Positions 35,240-47,977 of a stretch of DNA of 64,000 nt are shown one piece after another (the stretch's first letter is position 1; every line of letters starts with the position of its first letter). The position numbers and the translations under genes are program-made. Source of the DNA: Fusarium oxysporum f. sp. lycopersici 4287 (Eukaryota; Ascomycota; Sordariomycetes; Hypocreales; Nectriaceae); assembly GCF_000149955.1 (NCBI RefSeq), contig NC_030994.1, forward strand, positions 62,001 to 126,000, written 5' to 3'. The notes under the pieces are model-generated. The model was given only the letters and a program-made list of their open reading frames with translations, was not told the origin of the DNA and searched no databases.

Positions 35240-37928
35240 TCCAAGGAAATGATCGGAGTAGAAGGGTGGGCTTCGCAATATTCCAAGACAAGGAGGTTTT
35301 GGTAACTCTGCGTCAATGTCAGGTTGTGCAAGGCAAGGTAGACAGGGTCGAGTGCAGATGTAGATTATTGATGCATAGTGGCTAGCCCATCCCTTTGGTG
35401 GGTCTCGAGAGCAAGATTTACGTACTCGTTGGATTTTGGGTCCCTAAAAGGTACCTGGGAAATGTCCTTGCCCTGTGATGATGTTCTCCACTTACAAACA
35501 GCAAACCTGGTCCGTAGCTTTTTCTTGTAAGTCGCAGCATACGTCAATCGTCATTTGCGGATAGAGGACGATACATAGATTTATAATTCAATATCCATTA
35601 CGCCGAGCTATGGTCAAATCTTATGCTTTTTCTCCTTAGTTGATCGCTTCTACTCTCAATCAGCTCTTTGCTCTGCACTTTTCAGTATGCTCCATGATAA
35701 CCAACAAGACCTACTTGACATTGACGCCGGTCTCTTGTCAAACTTAAAAATATGTCTACGGGAAGCGGAGTGGTCGAAAAGCAGTACTCCTCAAGTAGCA
35801 ACGCTGCAGAAATGTGATAAAAAGCTATATAACGCCAGGTTCGCGATTTGGGAGGCACTTATAGCAAACAAAAAGGTACAGCAGACTTTGCACTCCGAAA
35901 TACTCAAGTTATTAACTATATAGAAGATTTCTGGCGACTCAGACTCTGGAAACATTCTCAAAGTTCATGGCCCTTGTTCTCTCTCTATAACGACACCCAG
36001 TTATATTGCGCCTGTCACACTCATTGGAGAACCTCCTTCCTGCAATGGCATGAAACTAAGCGAGTGGACAATTACGAAAATTAGGCAAGGAATTATGGTT
36101 TTCGAAGAGACTAGTACTGTTATCTTCGAGTTTTACTCAACGTGTGTTGAGGGCACAGAGCAGCCAAGCAACTTTTACCATAGCGCACAGGTTATGTCGA
36201 TCAGACAAGCTGTTACCAGGTTCTGGTGACAACAGACACACCGCACCTGCATCGGCCACAACACCTTCTCAAGTTCTAGCATAAAGCAGGGTGTCTGGGA
36301 AGGGGAGGTTTTGCGGCTGGTTTTGTGAAAGCCGAGCTTACCAACGCTAAATGCATGGCTAGTGGGCTGTAATAGGAATTGAGGCTGTGTTGTTCTGTCA
36401 TATGTCAAGCTTGTCTTTGTGTTTTCCGGTCTATGACGTACGCGATAATTCTTGGCGTTTTACTGCGTATGATGTGGAGAGAGTCAGGGTTTTAGGGTCA
36501 GATGCTGGCGGCCGCACTTGATCCAGGGTACTTTTGTCAGCGCCCGCGAACCTGCGGCCAGCCTAGCACCAGAAGGAGCCAGAAATCAGTGTGGCACGAG
36601 GGCATCAGTGTCAGCCAGCGCAGTCTGAGCATTGTATGAGTGCATGAAGGACAATAGCAGCCCACCAGTTCAGATCTAGACATAGTAGGAGAGGATGAGA
36701 ACAAGATGAGGAAAGAGGGGAAAGCGTAGATTTTCGGCTTGGAAAGACGACTCGCCGTTCTTTCAGAGAAGCATTCCGCTGACCATTATTATCTACAAAA
36801 GTCAATAATCTTTTGCATAACAATATGGAAGAATGTATGCCAAGCCTTTCACCTCTGTCTGAATTGGGCCTTATTCCAGACAAGCTTTTTAGCGCCAGAA
36901 ACAAGCATCCAGAACCTCCAGTGATAGGAGTCTTAGCGTGCACGCACCACCAGGTTTCGGACAATAAGCAGGGATGTCATCTTCCAGTATGGAACCCTTG
37001 TCTCAGCTCAAAGCTTGATTTCTACTTGACAGAAAGCGAAGCTTGTGACATTTAATTTACCAGGCGGAATCATGCAAGGACTTGTCTCGACCTTTTCGAC
37101 GGTGTATGAGGCATTTATCTTCACTGTTGCTTGCTTCGTATTTGTGAAGAAAAAATTGGGCCGAAGCGATGCTGTTTGGGGACTGATCTTTTTTCTTTTG
37201 GCGGGCGTTGCTTTGTAGCGTTCAGGTACCGTTTCCAGCTTGTCATAAAGCTCAAAGACTACGACAATACCATGTGGCCCGCTCATGCACGGCGTTAGCT
37301 TGTGTGGGGACCTTGTCTTGTCATTAATTAATTCCCGTTTACGCCCTAACTCGAGCAGGGGCGTTGGTCTTTCTCTCGGCTTGCTTGATCCAGAAGTAAT
37401 TAAAACCTCACCCCTCTGTCAAGCGGCCTCTTTCCTCTGTACTAGGAGTAATCATCTCGCGTCTAACGGGGTATATGTCATATCATTTGACTGATGACAA
37501 TATGGGTCATGCTTGTCACCTCGTGAGTCGCCAGGAAACGTTCATTTTGCGAGAGGCATTTATGGGAAAAGGTGTACCACAGTGGCTATGCCAAGCCCCT
37601 GACAAGCTTTCCCCCATTTTGACACAAAAGTGCATCTTGACAATCTAGAGTACCAGATTTGCTGCTGCGCGATGAGGGTCTGGATAATTGATCCGCTCAC
37701 TCCACTGTCAACTTTCGAAGCTCACGTATGTGCACTGAAGTGCCCTCAGTTGGGATGACAAGCTTAGAGAAAAGGCAGTTGCCAACATGAATCAATTGCT
37801 AAAGTTCTTCTATCCAGAGTCTTTCCGGGCTATTTGAAGTTCTAGGGATTATTTATAACCTTGTATTAGCAAATCCAAATTTATTTCCAAGAAGTACCGA
37901 CGCTCTCTCTCGTCAGTTGAGCGTCGTT
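35240..37928. other. Intergenic region between two exchangers
   Basis: There is no recognisable gene. A 78-codon frame at 35687-35923 and a 48-codon frame with two hydrophobic segments at 37072-37218 are the best small-ORF candidates, neither with homology I can name. The last few hundred bases should hold the promoter of the following exchanger. Confidence 0.4.
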
Positions 37929-40533
37929 ATGTCACCACATGTACCGCCCATCGCGAATGCTGCCTGTCCGTTCAATCGCGCAGTTTCAGAAAATGATGAG
38001 ATTGAGACATTGAATTGGACTCCTGTTCGTAACTACCCCTACCAACCACGTCGCCGTGCGACTCGCCGGCAGTCAACGCCATCGGACTTCGCCCATTCCG
38101 ACGGGATATCCATGCCACGTCACAATAGCCAGCTTCGAACAAGAGTGACAAAGACTTCATTCGAAACAATGGACTAAAACCTTTCAGACAGAGATCAAGA
38201 TAGCGTTACTATTAAAGAGGACCGCCAGCAAGTCATCAACAGAACACATCCCTTCGGTACCAGAATTTGGAACTCACCACTCTATCGTAAGGAAAATCCA
38301 AAACCCAATGGCGAGGACGGCTCAATCTCCAGCCACGACGTCAGTAATTGGACTTTCTTCTTCAGCCTTCTTTGGACACTGTTCTTTGGCTGGTGGTTAG
38401 GTCTCCTGGTATTATTCTGCGGGATCATCTGCATGGCACTTTCAAGGACGCAAGCCCAACCAACATATGGCCGGGTCCTCTATGGCTTGGCAGGATTCGT
38501 CTTCTATCCTTTCGACAAGTCAGTAAAATGCAGAAACAGCCGTCTTCACGTCCCAGACAGCCAGAGAGAAGGCTCAACATCATATCACGGCCAGCAATTT
38601 GGTGCCAGCTCTGAGAATGACCAACTCTTACGCTACCCGAGCCTAAGTTACGGTCATGATCATCGTAGTCAACAGCCTCTGGAGCCTATAAACTTGCCCA
38701 AGCCTTCTCTTTTCCGAAAGCAATGGAGCTTTGAGAGAACTATGTTCACTCTTGTTCTATGTTTTCTCCTTTTACCAATATTTCTACTCGTGGCCATGGT
38801 CTGTTGGTGCTTGGTCCTTCCATTACCCACGGCATGTATGTTGGTTCGCTTGTTGAGAATTGTCCGAAGCTGCGCTCTGCAAATTTCGTTCGCGCGCAGG
38901 CCTAAGTCAACATTATCGACCATTGAAGCACAGCATACAGTTCTACTCTATAGCTCCAAGTTCGTTGACCCCAGTTCATGGAAGCAGTCTTTCGGTGGTG
39001 TCAACATTGTTCTCATCAATCTAATGGCGATTGCCATTTTGACAGCATTTGATTGGCTGGTTGTTTCCCAACTCTTCTACAGCCATTCGATGATCCTTTC
39101 ACTTGGCATGTTCTTTCTTGGTAGCCTTTTGGGCATTATTCCGTTAGTCTATGTCATTGGTCAAGCAGTGGCCTCAATATCGACACAGTCATCTATGGGC
39201 ACTAGTGCTGTCGTTAATGCCCTGTTCTCTACTATTTTTGAGATCATATTCTACTGCGTTGCTCTTAAACACGGGAAAAGCGAACTAGTCGAAGGCTGTA
39301 TCATAGGAAGCATTTTAGCCGGTGTCCTCTTTCTTCCTGGCCTTTCTATGTGCTTCGGTGCACTCAAGCGGAAGACCCAACGATTCAATGCAAAGTCTGC
39401 TGGTGTCACCTCGACGATGCTTCTCTTTGCAATAATGGGTGTATTTAGCCCTACAATATTCTACGCAATCTACGGCACCCACGTCATGAAATGTGGAAGC
39501 TGTACACACAACTTGCCTGATTCACAAGCCCCTGGTACCAGTTGTCGTACGTGTTCTGTGACCCAACCGTTGGACTTGCAAAGTTCCCTTTACGACAAGA
39601 TACTCAAACCGTTCAGTTACCTTTGCGCTTTTCTACTCTTGCTAGCATATTTCATCGGGCTGTCGTTCACTTTGCGCACGCATTCAACGGTGATCTGGAA
39701 CGAGGGTAGTGGCACGCACGTTGGTGAATCTTCTAACCAGCGGCTACTGATTCCTTCCCACCAAAGACACCAGAGACAAGCGGCAGACCTTCCATATGTC
39801 CATCCACGAGCTCCTCACCTCAGGAAGAATCAAAGAATACCATCATCTGGGGTCATCAGGCCAACGAGATGTGAGGTAATTTCTGAAGCTTCTGAACCGA
39901 GTCAGGAGACTGAGCAAGTACTGGCAGGGACTCGGCTTCCCCGAAATAGAGAGACAGCACCAATTTGCCAAGATATAACGCGCCATGTCTCAAACTGGAG
40001 CCGAAGGAAGAGCCTGCTTATGCTTCTCATGGCGACTTTGTTTTATTGCATTCTTGCTGTAATCCTTATCGATGCCGTGGATGCCATTCTTCAGAAATTC
40101 TACATCGAGGAAAAATTCTTAGGGCCGACTGTTTTTGCACTGATACCAAACATAACTGAAATCTGGGTAAGTTGGACTTACCACTCCACCGAGCAGGCGC
40201 TGACAGATATAGAACGCCATTTTGTTTGCCGCCAATGGCAGTATCGCATTATCGGTGGAGATCGGCTCAGCCTACACTCTCCAAGTATGTCTCCTTCAGA
40301 TACCTGCTTTGGTCTTCTTTTCGGCAGTGTTTCGTTCACCTGGATCTTTGCAAAGGGAGGAAATATTCCCTTTAGTGTTTCCTCAGTGGGATATGTTTGT
40401 TGTTATATTTTCCGTGTTCCTACATGGATACATGCAGAACGAGGGAAGGAGCAACTACTTTAAAGGTAGCGTCCTTCTATTGTCGTACATAGTTGTGATG
40501 ATAGGCTTTTTCCTATCCGACGAGCGCGACTAG
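37929..40533 (+). CDS. VNX1-like vacuolar cation/H+ exchanger, CaCA family
   Basis: Large low-affinity cation/proton antiporter of the yeast VNX1/YNL321W type. ATG 37929 starts a basic, disordered N-terminus. An intron ends at 38187 (TTTCAG; its donor is uncertain, so the N-terminal join is approximate). The main exon is 38188-40166. Intron 40167-40212 (GTAAGT..ATAG, 46 nt) is followed by exon 40213-40533. Family signatures include SKFVDPSSWKQSFGGVN, GTSAVVNALFSTIFEIIFYC, KHGKSELVEGCIIGSILAGV, CFGALKRKTQRFN, a Cys-rich loop (CGSCTHN..CRTC), FLGPTVFALIPNITE, then NGSIALSVEIGSAYTLQ and FPQWDMFVVIF..NEGRSNYFKGS. Transport is expected across vacuolar or other endomembranes (Ca2+, Na+ or K+ against H+). 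It lies 2.7 kb downstream of the VCX1-like gene on the same strand. The C-terminus is visible only after removing the last intron. Confidence 0.8.
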
Positions 40534-43500
40534 TTGTTAATTACATTGACGATCTTTGTTAACGCAGTAGAAGGTTGTCTCAAGTTTGTTATTTAAATTT
40601 ATACTTACAGCTATTAAGAATGCCGTAGACGGCCATCTAGCCCGAATTTATATATAATTAAAGACAAGATGCTGTACTTATGCTGGTAACTAGAGAGGTA
40701 AAACTATTTAATCTTTTACTTTTAAATTAAGTTTATAGCGTAGATATTCCTAATATAATCTGGTTTAACGTAATACTTTAAAGCCACCATGGACGTCTAT
40801 GCATATGTTTTAGAAGAAGACAAAGAACCATGCGAGTCCCCATAGGTCAATCCAGAAGCCGGAGTGTTTGTTAGAGGCGAATTCCATCCAGATAAGGAAC
40901 AAGTCAGTGCTGCCTACCTATAACCCTCAACTACTTGGCAACCACTAAGAAACTCTACTTCGGGACCCATACACTTCCAGAATGCGGTTATAAAGCATGT
41001 GATGGAGCAAAGGAAGAAAGAAGTCGAGTTGGGTGAAGAGACTTTGCCAGCAATGCCCAAGGTGGTCGGGCCAATGAAAACTGGAATGTATAATCAGGAT
41101 GCCATGTTATGCTCTCAGTTAGAAAGGGAGAGTTACAGTGCCAAAGCAGATTTGGCCTGCCAAATAGGCACATTGGACGATCCAATGTTTTTGTATTTTA
41201 TCAAGTAACAATCAACTTCAGTACTACTAGATCCCAACGCTAACATCACTGCTAACGCTGTTATCCATGCGGCTACTATCCACACTTCTTATTAACATAG
41301 TCGGCCTCAAGAAAGTCCCCGTTCTACCTCATCCAATTAGACCCTGTTTATTTGATCTAGTATTAAAGACATTACATATAGCTTGTTTGTAAAAGTTTAA
41401 ATGTAAAGCAATTACTAGAAGACATGCATAGTGCCTTATGCAACTACTGCCTGCGCAAAGCCAGCAGGAGGGGCACTCTTAAGAGGAACTGGGTAATCAA
41501 TACTCGAGCAAGTTTGAGTGAGAGTGTAGATGACTGTTGCCAAGTGGTGAGAGGAGGAGTCTTGGAATGCTCTTGTGTAGACGTTCTCATAGGTGCCATG
41601 GCTTAGGCGAACTGTAATTGGAGGGAGGGAGATTTGATCGATGCAAGAAGCCTATGGTGTGGGTAGGGCAAATGCTATGGGGAGAAGCTAGAGCTAGCAG
41701 GTGATGAATGTGGTTTATGAGTATATTTTGAGGTTTGTGATGTAAGAGTTGGTAGTGTAGGAATATTAAAAGAATAGATAATTGTGGGTTGACCTGGTAT
41801 GATCTTTGTAAGATTTTAATTGAGAGTAGTAGCTGGAGGGAATAAGATTTAAAGATGTAACTTGTCAGGATCGTGATGCATTGCCAACAACAACAACGGC
41901 AATAATTCCGATAAATAAAACGTTTCCTTCAACAACTCAGTAATCCTGATCCCCTTGCTTGAACTTTACAACATTTACTAAATGTACTCTTGAAAGATAT
42001 CGTAGCTTGTCGCCTGAAGCTCAGGACTCTGGCATAACCTAAGCCATGATAATTTCCTTAATCGGAAGTGTACCGATGGTCTGGAGACTGGGAGGGATCT
42101 AGACTTTGCTGGAAGAAAATGGGCTGATAAAAGGAGACTAGCGCCAGGGTCATAGCTTAGAAACAGATCTAGACTGTTGGGACCGATGGTTTAAATTAAT
42201 TGGCTATAATTGATTAGTTTACGCAAGTCCAGGAATTCCAGATCAAAGCGGCCTGAGGGAGAGGTAGGGCTAGGCCTGAACGTATACTCCTTGCTATTTG
42301 TGGCTTTGATTGCTTCATTAAGATCCCCATTACGGCAGGCTTTCTGGAGCTACTTAGAAAATGTTTGTCAGCTCCAGACGGAAATAAAAGACTTAGTCAG
42401 ACACAGGAATGTAAATCAGTAGATCATGAGGTCATCTACTCTGTAGGGTATGTGCACTTTAGCAAGCTATGAGATTATTAATAAGTCTACATCATCACTT
42501 AACATGAAAGGAGTTAGGACAGATACTATGAATCTCCTCCAAACCGCCATATAGAGTTGCTTTCCGTGCTGGGAAGATATATGCTTACTTAAAAATTGGT
42601 AAACTAGCATGAAAATTAAAAATTGTAGCGGATAGGCAACATATACATAGTCTAAAAAGTTATACGTCATTCAGGGGAGCTGCGTTATATAAGTTCCATC
42701 CATTCTGATCGTTATAGTCTAAGTTCTCTTCCATTTTCTAATTTCAGTATGTTTAGATCTCATGATACATTACTGGGCTTGGTCGAGATCGAGGATAAGC
42801 TTTTACATGGCGATGCAAATCAGATCACATGGCGCCGGGCGGAACACGGCTAGTATGAACTTACAAGCTTAGTATCAAACGAGGACCAAAGGAGTTACTG
42901 TCCATGCTGTAAGTAAGATCTTACTCGGTGCGGCCCCTGGATTTCCCCGGCATTGGTCTAGCTTCTCGGCTTTCGATCCGGCTAGCGTATTACTTGTTTC
43001 TCTCTAACTCAAGTGGCTTGATCGTTTTCATACCGTGCAGATTCAATGGCAGGGAGACATGTCTTGGATATTTTGCTTGCTGTTTAAGTCTCGATAAATT
43101 AGAATGATACTTGTAGAAGGGATGCATCTATACAGATATTGTCAGACTTTAATTAAGTTAATCTGTAAGTACAGACAGGCCCCCCAGTCCTGAGTATTCT
43201 AAGCTAAGAAATGTCAATTGAAAGAGCCCAGACCTCTTGCCCATATGCCAAATATATGTAAACAAAAACAGTTCGTAAGAATCTCCAAGGCTAAACCCAG
43301 AGTAGAACCCCACTGAGTGATTTAGCATTCCTTCGATGTGTTGCTTGCAATTGAGACTTGTGGCTGAGAGCTTATATTACCACAGAGAACTTAGCATTCC
43401 ATCTGCGCCACTACCCTCATATAAGCCAGCCATATAGAAGACACTCAGCAATTACTAGCCCAAACTGTAATAAATAATATCATTTCTTTCTCTGGAAAAG

Positions 43501-43913
43501 ACATTGCGGAGCTAGCCGAGGACCTGGTTGCTCAGCACGCCTGTTACTAAGTTCAACGTGGTGATATAAGCTCTCAGCCACAAGCCTCAACTGCGACCGG
43601 GTCAGACACTGCACACGCCCTCGAATCTTTTTGTAAACACCGAAATCGCACTAAATGGATTACCGAAAGTTTCCCGCACCCATACTGTCGATCAAAATGA
43701 TTAAAGGCGGGATGATGTAAAATAACGTAAGCTCTGCCGGTAGTAGCTCATGATAAAGACTGGATGTCACTCCTAAGTCTCGTATTTTCTCAGAACGCTC
43801 TCTGACCTATTCATTTACGATGTGTTATTGTCCGTTAATCGACTAATCATTCATTCATTTTTGTCAGTGCAGCCAATTGATAATCTTTTCTTTTTTCTCC
43901 ACCCTACTTGATC
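40534..43913. other. Long intergenic region
   Basis: 40570-40770 is AT-rich. At 40791-41208 a frame starting MDVYAYVLEEDKEPCESP is broken by TAG, then continues sense-like (VNPEAGVFVRGEFHPDKEQ) and in another frame KEVELGEETLPAMPKVVG. It is perhaps a gene relic of unknown family. The remainder shows only short frames, apart from the inverted repeat at 43347-43594. The final ~300 bp is the promoter of the adhesin. Confidence 0.4.
43347..43594. repeat. 248-bp inverted-repeat structure (MITE-like)
   Basis: The left arm 43347-43394 (core GGCTGAGAGCTTATAT) pairs with the reverse complement of 43547-43594 over 48 bases, with about eight mismatches. A 152-bp spacer separates the arms. No clear target duplication is seen. 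It could be a MITE remnant or a hairpin ~320 bp upstream of the adhesin start. Confidence 0.65.
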
Positions 43914-46900
43914 ATGTCGCTTCGGCGCATGATGCCCTTCTGGGCCCTGGCCTTCTTAGGCACGGCATCCGATGCAAGCTTGGAACCACGGGACATCAAG
44001 ACACAGCCCATCGAGATCATTGAAGGATCATCTACGTTGTATGATACTTTGACAAGGTATGAGATGTAGGGATTTCTCACCGGCTTTCTTTAGCTAATGT
44101 CTGTAGTACATTCCTCATCCGAAATGATGCTACCTACACTGCCAGTACCCCCGTTTATGGACATGGTGAACCAAACACTACATTCAACATTCCCCTCATG
44201 GAATCTCAGGGGTCATCATGTGGGACTGTTATGGTCAAGAGCCATGTGACTATATTATCGTCGACTGACCGTATAATAACTGCGCCTGAGACAACCACTC
44301 TGCCTACCGAACATCCATGCGACATAGTAACCGTGATCGTCAGACTGCAAGGTTACAGAAAAGGTGATACAAAGGCGCCTCTCTCCCAAGCTCCGGTCTT
44401 GGCTTTATCTCCTTCCGAGACAGAAAGTTCTACCGTTTCTCAAGATGTCTCTGCCATTTCTTCAGATCCTACAGCGTCATGGACTACAGCAACTGGGCAA
44501 GGCACTGATAGTACTACTGTTAGCATCATACAGACTCCTTCTCAGGACGACTCTACAACTACTTCAGATTCTACAGTGCCGTGGACTACAATAACTTCTC
44601 AAGGAACTGGTACTGATCCTACGACCATCACGCAATCTCCAGCTCGACCTGATGAGACAGGAACCGTTTGGGTCATGGCGGCCAGGTCTGAAATGACTTC
44701 GGATGCCCCAATTGACTATACCACCGTCACTAGCACCGGCACCGGCACTGATACTTACACTCTCACCGAGGCCCCTTCAGGATCTGGTGTTGGTACGGTG
44801 GTGATTGTGCTACCGAGCCCATTAGCTCGTTACGTTACCATGACATCTTATGATGGCTCGATTACAGCTGTAGTCACGAGTACAATAACACCCAGTGGTC
44901 CTGGCGAAACTGGTACTGTCGTTGTCTACGATCCATACGAATGGGTGACCACCACCTCTTATGATGATGCCGCTCCATCTGACTATACAACGACTGTGTG
45001 GCCTTCTGCGTCTGGTCACGTAGGTACGGTAGTCGTGCATATGGCAAATAGATGGGTGACAGTCACCTCCTACGACCCAACCATCACAACCGCGTCGACG
45101 CAGACTATGTCACCAGTCTCCCCAGGCCAAACAGGTACCGTCCTGGTATACCAGCAAGATCCATGGTTCACAGTTACTTCCTATGGAAGTGTCACGGCGG
45201 CATCGACAACCACCATATATCCAACTGCCCCAGGCGCAACAGGCAATGTTTTTATCTATAGGCCACAACAGTGGAAAGTCGTCACCTCTTACGACCCAGC
45301 GGTCACAGCCGCATCTACAACCACCATATCACCATCTCCTGAAGCAGAGACAGTCACTGTTATGGTATATAAGCCTTATCAGTGGGCGACCGTCACGTCT
45401 TATGGGGAATTTGCCGCTGCATCTGCATCTACCATATCTCCAACTGCTCCAGATGCAACGGGCACTGTTATTGTGTATCAGCCTTATCAGTGGGTGACCA
45501 TCACTTCTTTTGGAGAATTTACCGCTGCGTCTACAACTACAATGTCTCCTACCATGCCAGGTCAAACAGGTACCGTGGTGTTCTTCAATTCGCAGCCATA
45601 TTCGACCTTTACTTCATACGGAGCCGTCTCGACCGCTGCCACATACACCTCGCCTCCCCCTGCTCCTGGCCAGACAGGTATTGTTATGGTTTTAATGCAA
45701 CAACCATATACGACCATCACTTCATACGGAGGCGTGACGGCTGAATTTACAACCATCATAGAGCCATCTAGTCCGGGCCAAACGGGCACTGTCGTGATCT
45801 TTGATCCACAGATGTACGTGACTACCACCAAATATGGAAGGGTCACAGCTGCTACTACAACAACTGAAAGCGGTCTCGGACCTAACCCAACTCTCACCGT
45901 CGTGGTTGATCTTCCTCAGCCTTACACTACGGTCACAAGCTATGGCTCTTTCGCCGCAGCCACCACTGTGACATATCCAGCGTCTGTTGCAGGGGAGGTC
46001 GGGACCGTAGAAGTCGATCTTCCGCAACCTTATACAACGGTCACCAGCTACAGAGATGATCTGGTCGCACCTGTGACTACAACACACTTAGTCGCTGTGC
46101 CAGGACAGGTTGGTACTGTCGAGGTTGATTTACCTCAGCCTTACACCACAGTCACAAGCTATGGCTCTTTCACCACAGCCACCACCCTGACATATCTACC
46201 CTCAGTTGCAGGGCAGGTCGGCACTGTAGAAGTTGATCTTCCACTGCCTTTTACGACCGTCACCAACTACAGAGATAGTCTGACTGCAGCTGTGACTACA
46301 ACATACCCATTTGATGTGCAAGCAAAGTTTGCTACTGTCGAGGTTGATCTACCTCAGCCCTACACGACAGTGACAAGCTACATACCCGGCCTCACAGGCC
46401 CGGCATCTACAACCTTGCCAGCAGCTAATCCAGGCGATGTGATGACTGTAGTCCTTAACCTTCCCCAGCCGTATACAACTATCACGACCTATGTTGACGG
46501 TCTGACTGCACCTCTGACTACGACAAACCAACCGGCCAATCCCGGGGATCCTGCTACTGTTGTAGTTGAGAGTCCCCAGCTATACACAACTGTGACTAGT
46601 TATGGCGCTTGGTCTGCACCTCTTACTACAACGTTATCACCTACTGGGCCTGGAGGCTTGGCTACCGTTGTTGTGGAGAGTCCTCAGCTGTACACTACTG
46701 TCACGACCTATGTCAATAGTCTGACTACACCTCTGACTACGACAAACCAGCCTGCTAACCCTGGCGATCCTGCTACTGTTGTTGTAGAGAGTCCTCAACT
46801 GTACACAACTGTAACTAGTTATGGCTCCTTCACTGCGCCTGCAACTACTACTTTGGCTCCAGGCTCTCAAGGCGGCGTTGCCAGTGTCGTAGTAGAATTG

Positions 46901-47977
46901 CCCCAGCCCTATACAACCGTCACAAGCTGGGGTTCCTTCTCAGCAGTAAGAACTACTACAATGGCACCAGCATCCCAAGGCGGTGTAGGCACTGTCATTC
47001 TTCAAGAGCCCCAGCCCTATACAACTGTCACAAGCTGGGGTTCCTACTCAACAGTTAGTAGGACTACCTTCTCACCAGCCTCTCCGGGCGGTACTGCAAC
47101 TGTTGTTGTTCAACAACCCCAGCCCTATACGACGGTCACAAGCTGGGGGTCCTTCTCAACATCTGGTACTACTACCTTATCGCCAACTTCTCCTGGTGGC
47201 ACTGCTACAGTGGTTATGCAAAAGCCCCAACCATACACCACTGTAACTACCTATGCCACTGTCTCAAGCGTCAGCACATCCACTGGGACTCCGGCTTCCG
47301 CTGGGCAGACTGCTACCGTGGTGGTCGTCGCTCCCGCAGTTGGTACAAAGGTTGCAGATCAAACATGTAACAACGCTGGTCTGGAATACGCTATCTATAC
47401 CAACCCGTACACCAACGGTGATCCGCCTAAATATTCCGCCCTCGACGTATCACATTTCGCAACAACTGCACCGACTTACAATGGTGTCACGCGGTCGATT
47501 GGTATTACAGAGCCAGGAGGGGTAAAAGCAGGAAACTCAGGCCCTGCCCAGGTTATTTACCCTGGCTCACCAAGCCAGACATGGCAGTATAAAGCTGTCA
47601 ACCATCGGGCATTCTTATATGCGCCTATCAATGGTACTTACTCTGTTGTTGTCCCATACTCGGATGAGGTAACACTGGTCTGGTTTGGTAACAAAGCTTT
47701 GTCAACATGGACACGTGCCAATGCAGATCTCCAGCAAAACTACTCATCAGGGCCTTCCAGCTCTATGACTTTCAAGATCCAGCTGACAGCGGGTACTTAC
47801 ACGCCGTTCCGGGTTTTCTGGGCTAATGCCCAGGGAGACTATTCTATGATAATTACTGTTACAGCTCCGGACGGTACTGTCATAGTTGATGGCTCTGGGT
47901 CATCAAGCCAATACTTTGTTAGATTTGCTTGTGATTCTAGTACACCTTCTTATCCTGCATTTGGAAGTGGCGGTTAA
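43914..47977 (+). CDS. Secreted GLEYA-domain adhesin with 23 Thr-rich repeats
   Basis: 1337 residues from two exons, 43914-44056 and 44107-47977 (intron GTATGA..GTAG, 50 nt). The N-terminus has a signal peptide (hydrophobic MPFWALAFLGTASDA). A Thr/Ser-rich stalk of 23 units of ~37 residues follows (core QPYTTVTSYGSF..TTT..PG..GTVVV) over about 44830-47340. The C-terminal ~210 residues form a GLEYA/PA14-type carbohydrate-binding domain. The literal motif NAGLEYAIYTNPY is near residue 1138, with VTLVWFGNKALSTW and PFRVFWANAQGDY downstream. Expected role: cell-surface or matrix adhesion by binding glycans, with the stalk heavily O-glycosylated. There is no C-terminal hydrophobic GPI-anchor signal (it ends AFGSGG), so attachment must be by other means or the protein is released. 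A GLEYA domain at the C-terminal end, after the repeats, is a notable arrangement. Confidence 0.85.
44830..47340 (+). repeat. Coding tandem repeat array of the adhesin, 23 units
   Basis: Units of ~36-37 codons share TTVTSY/W at the start and GTVVV near the end. Between about 45900 and 46860 two unit types alternate (YGSF/YGAW type and Y-acidic/Asn type such as YRDD, YVDG, YVNS), implying duplication of two-unit blocks. Units at the 3' end are the most similar to each other (TVTSWGSF/Y). Confidence 0.8.

Noticed and set aside
42210..42422. A 70-codon plus-strand frame in the long gap
   Set aside because: No domain and no splice context; treated as chance.
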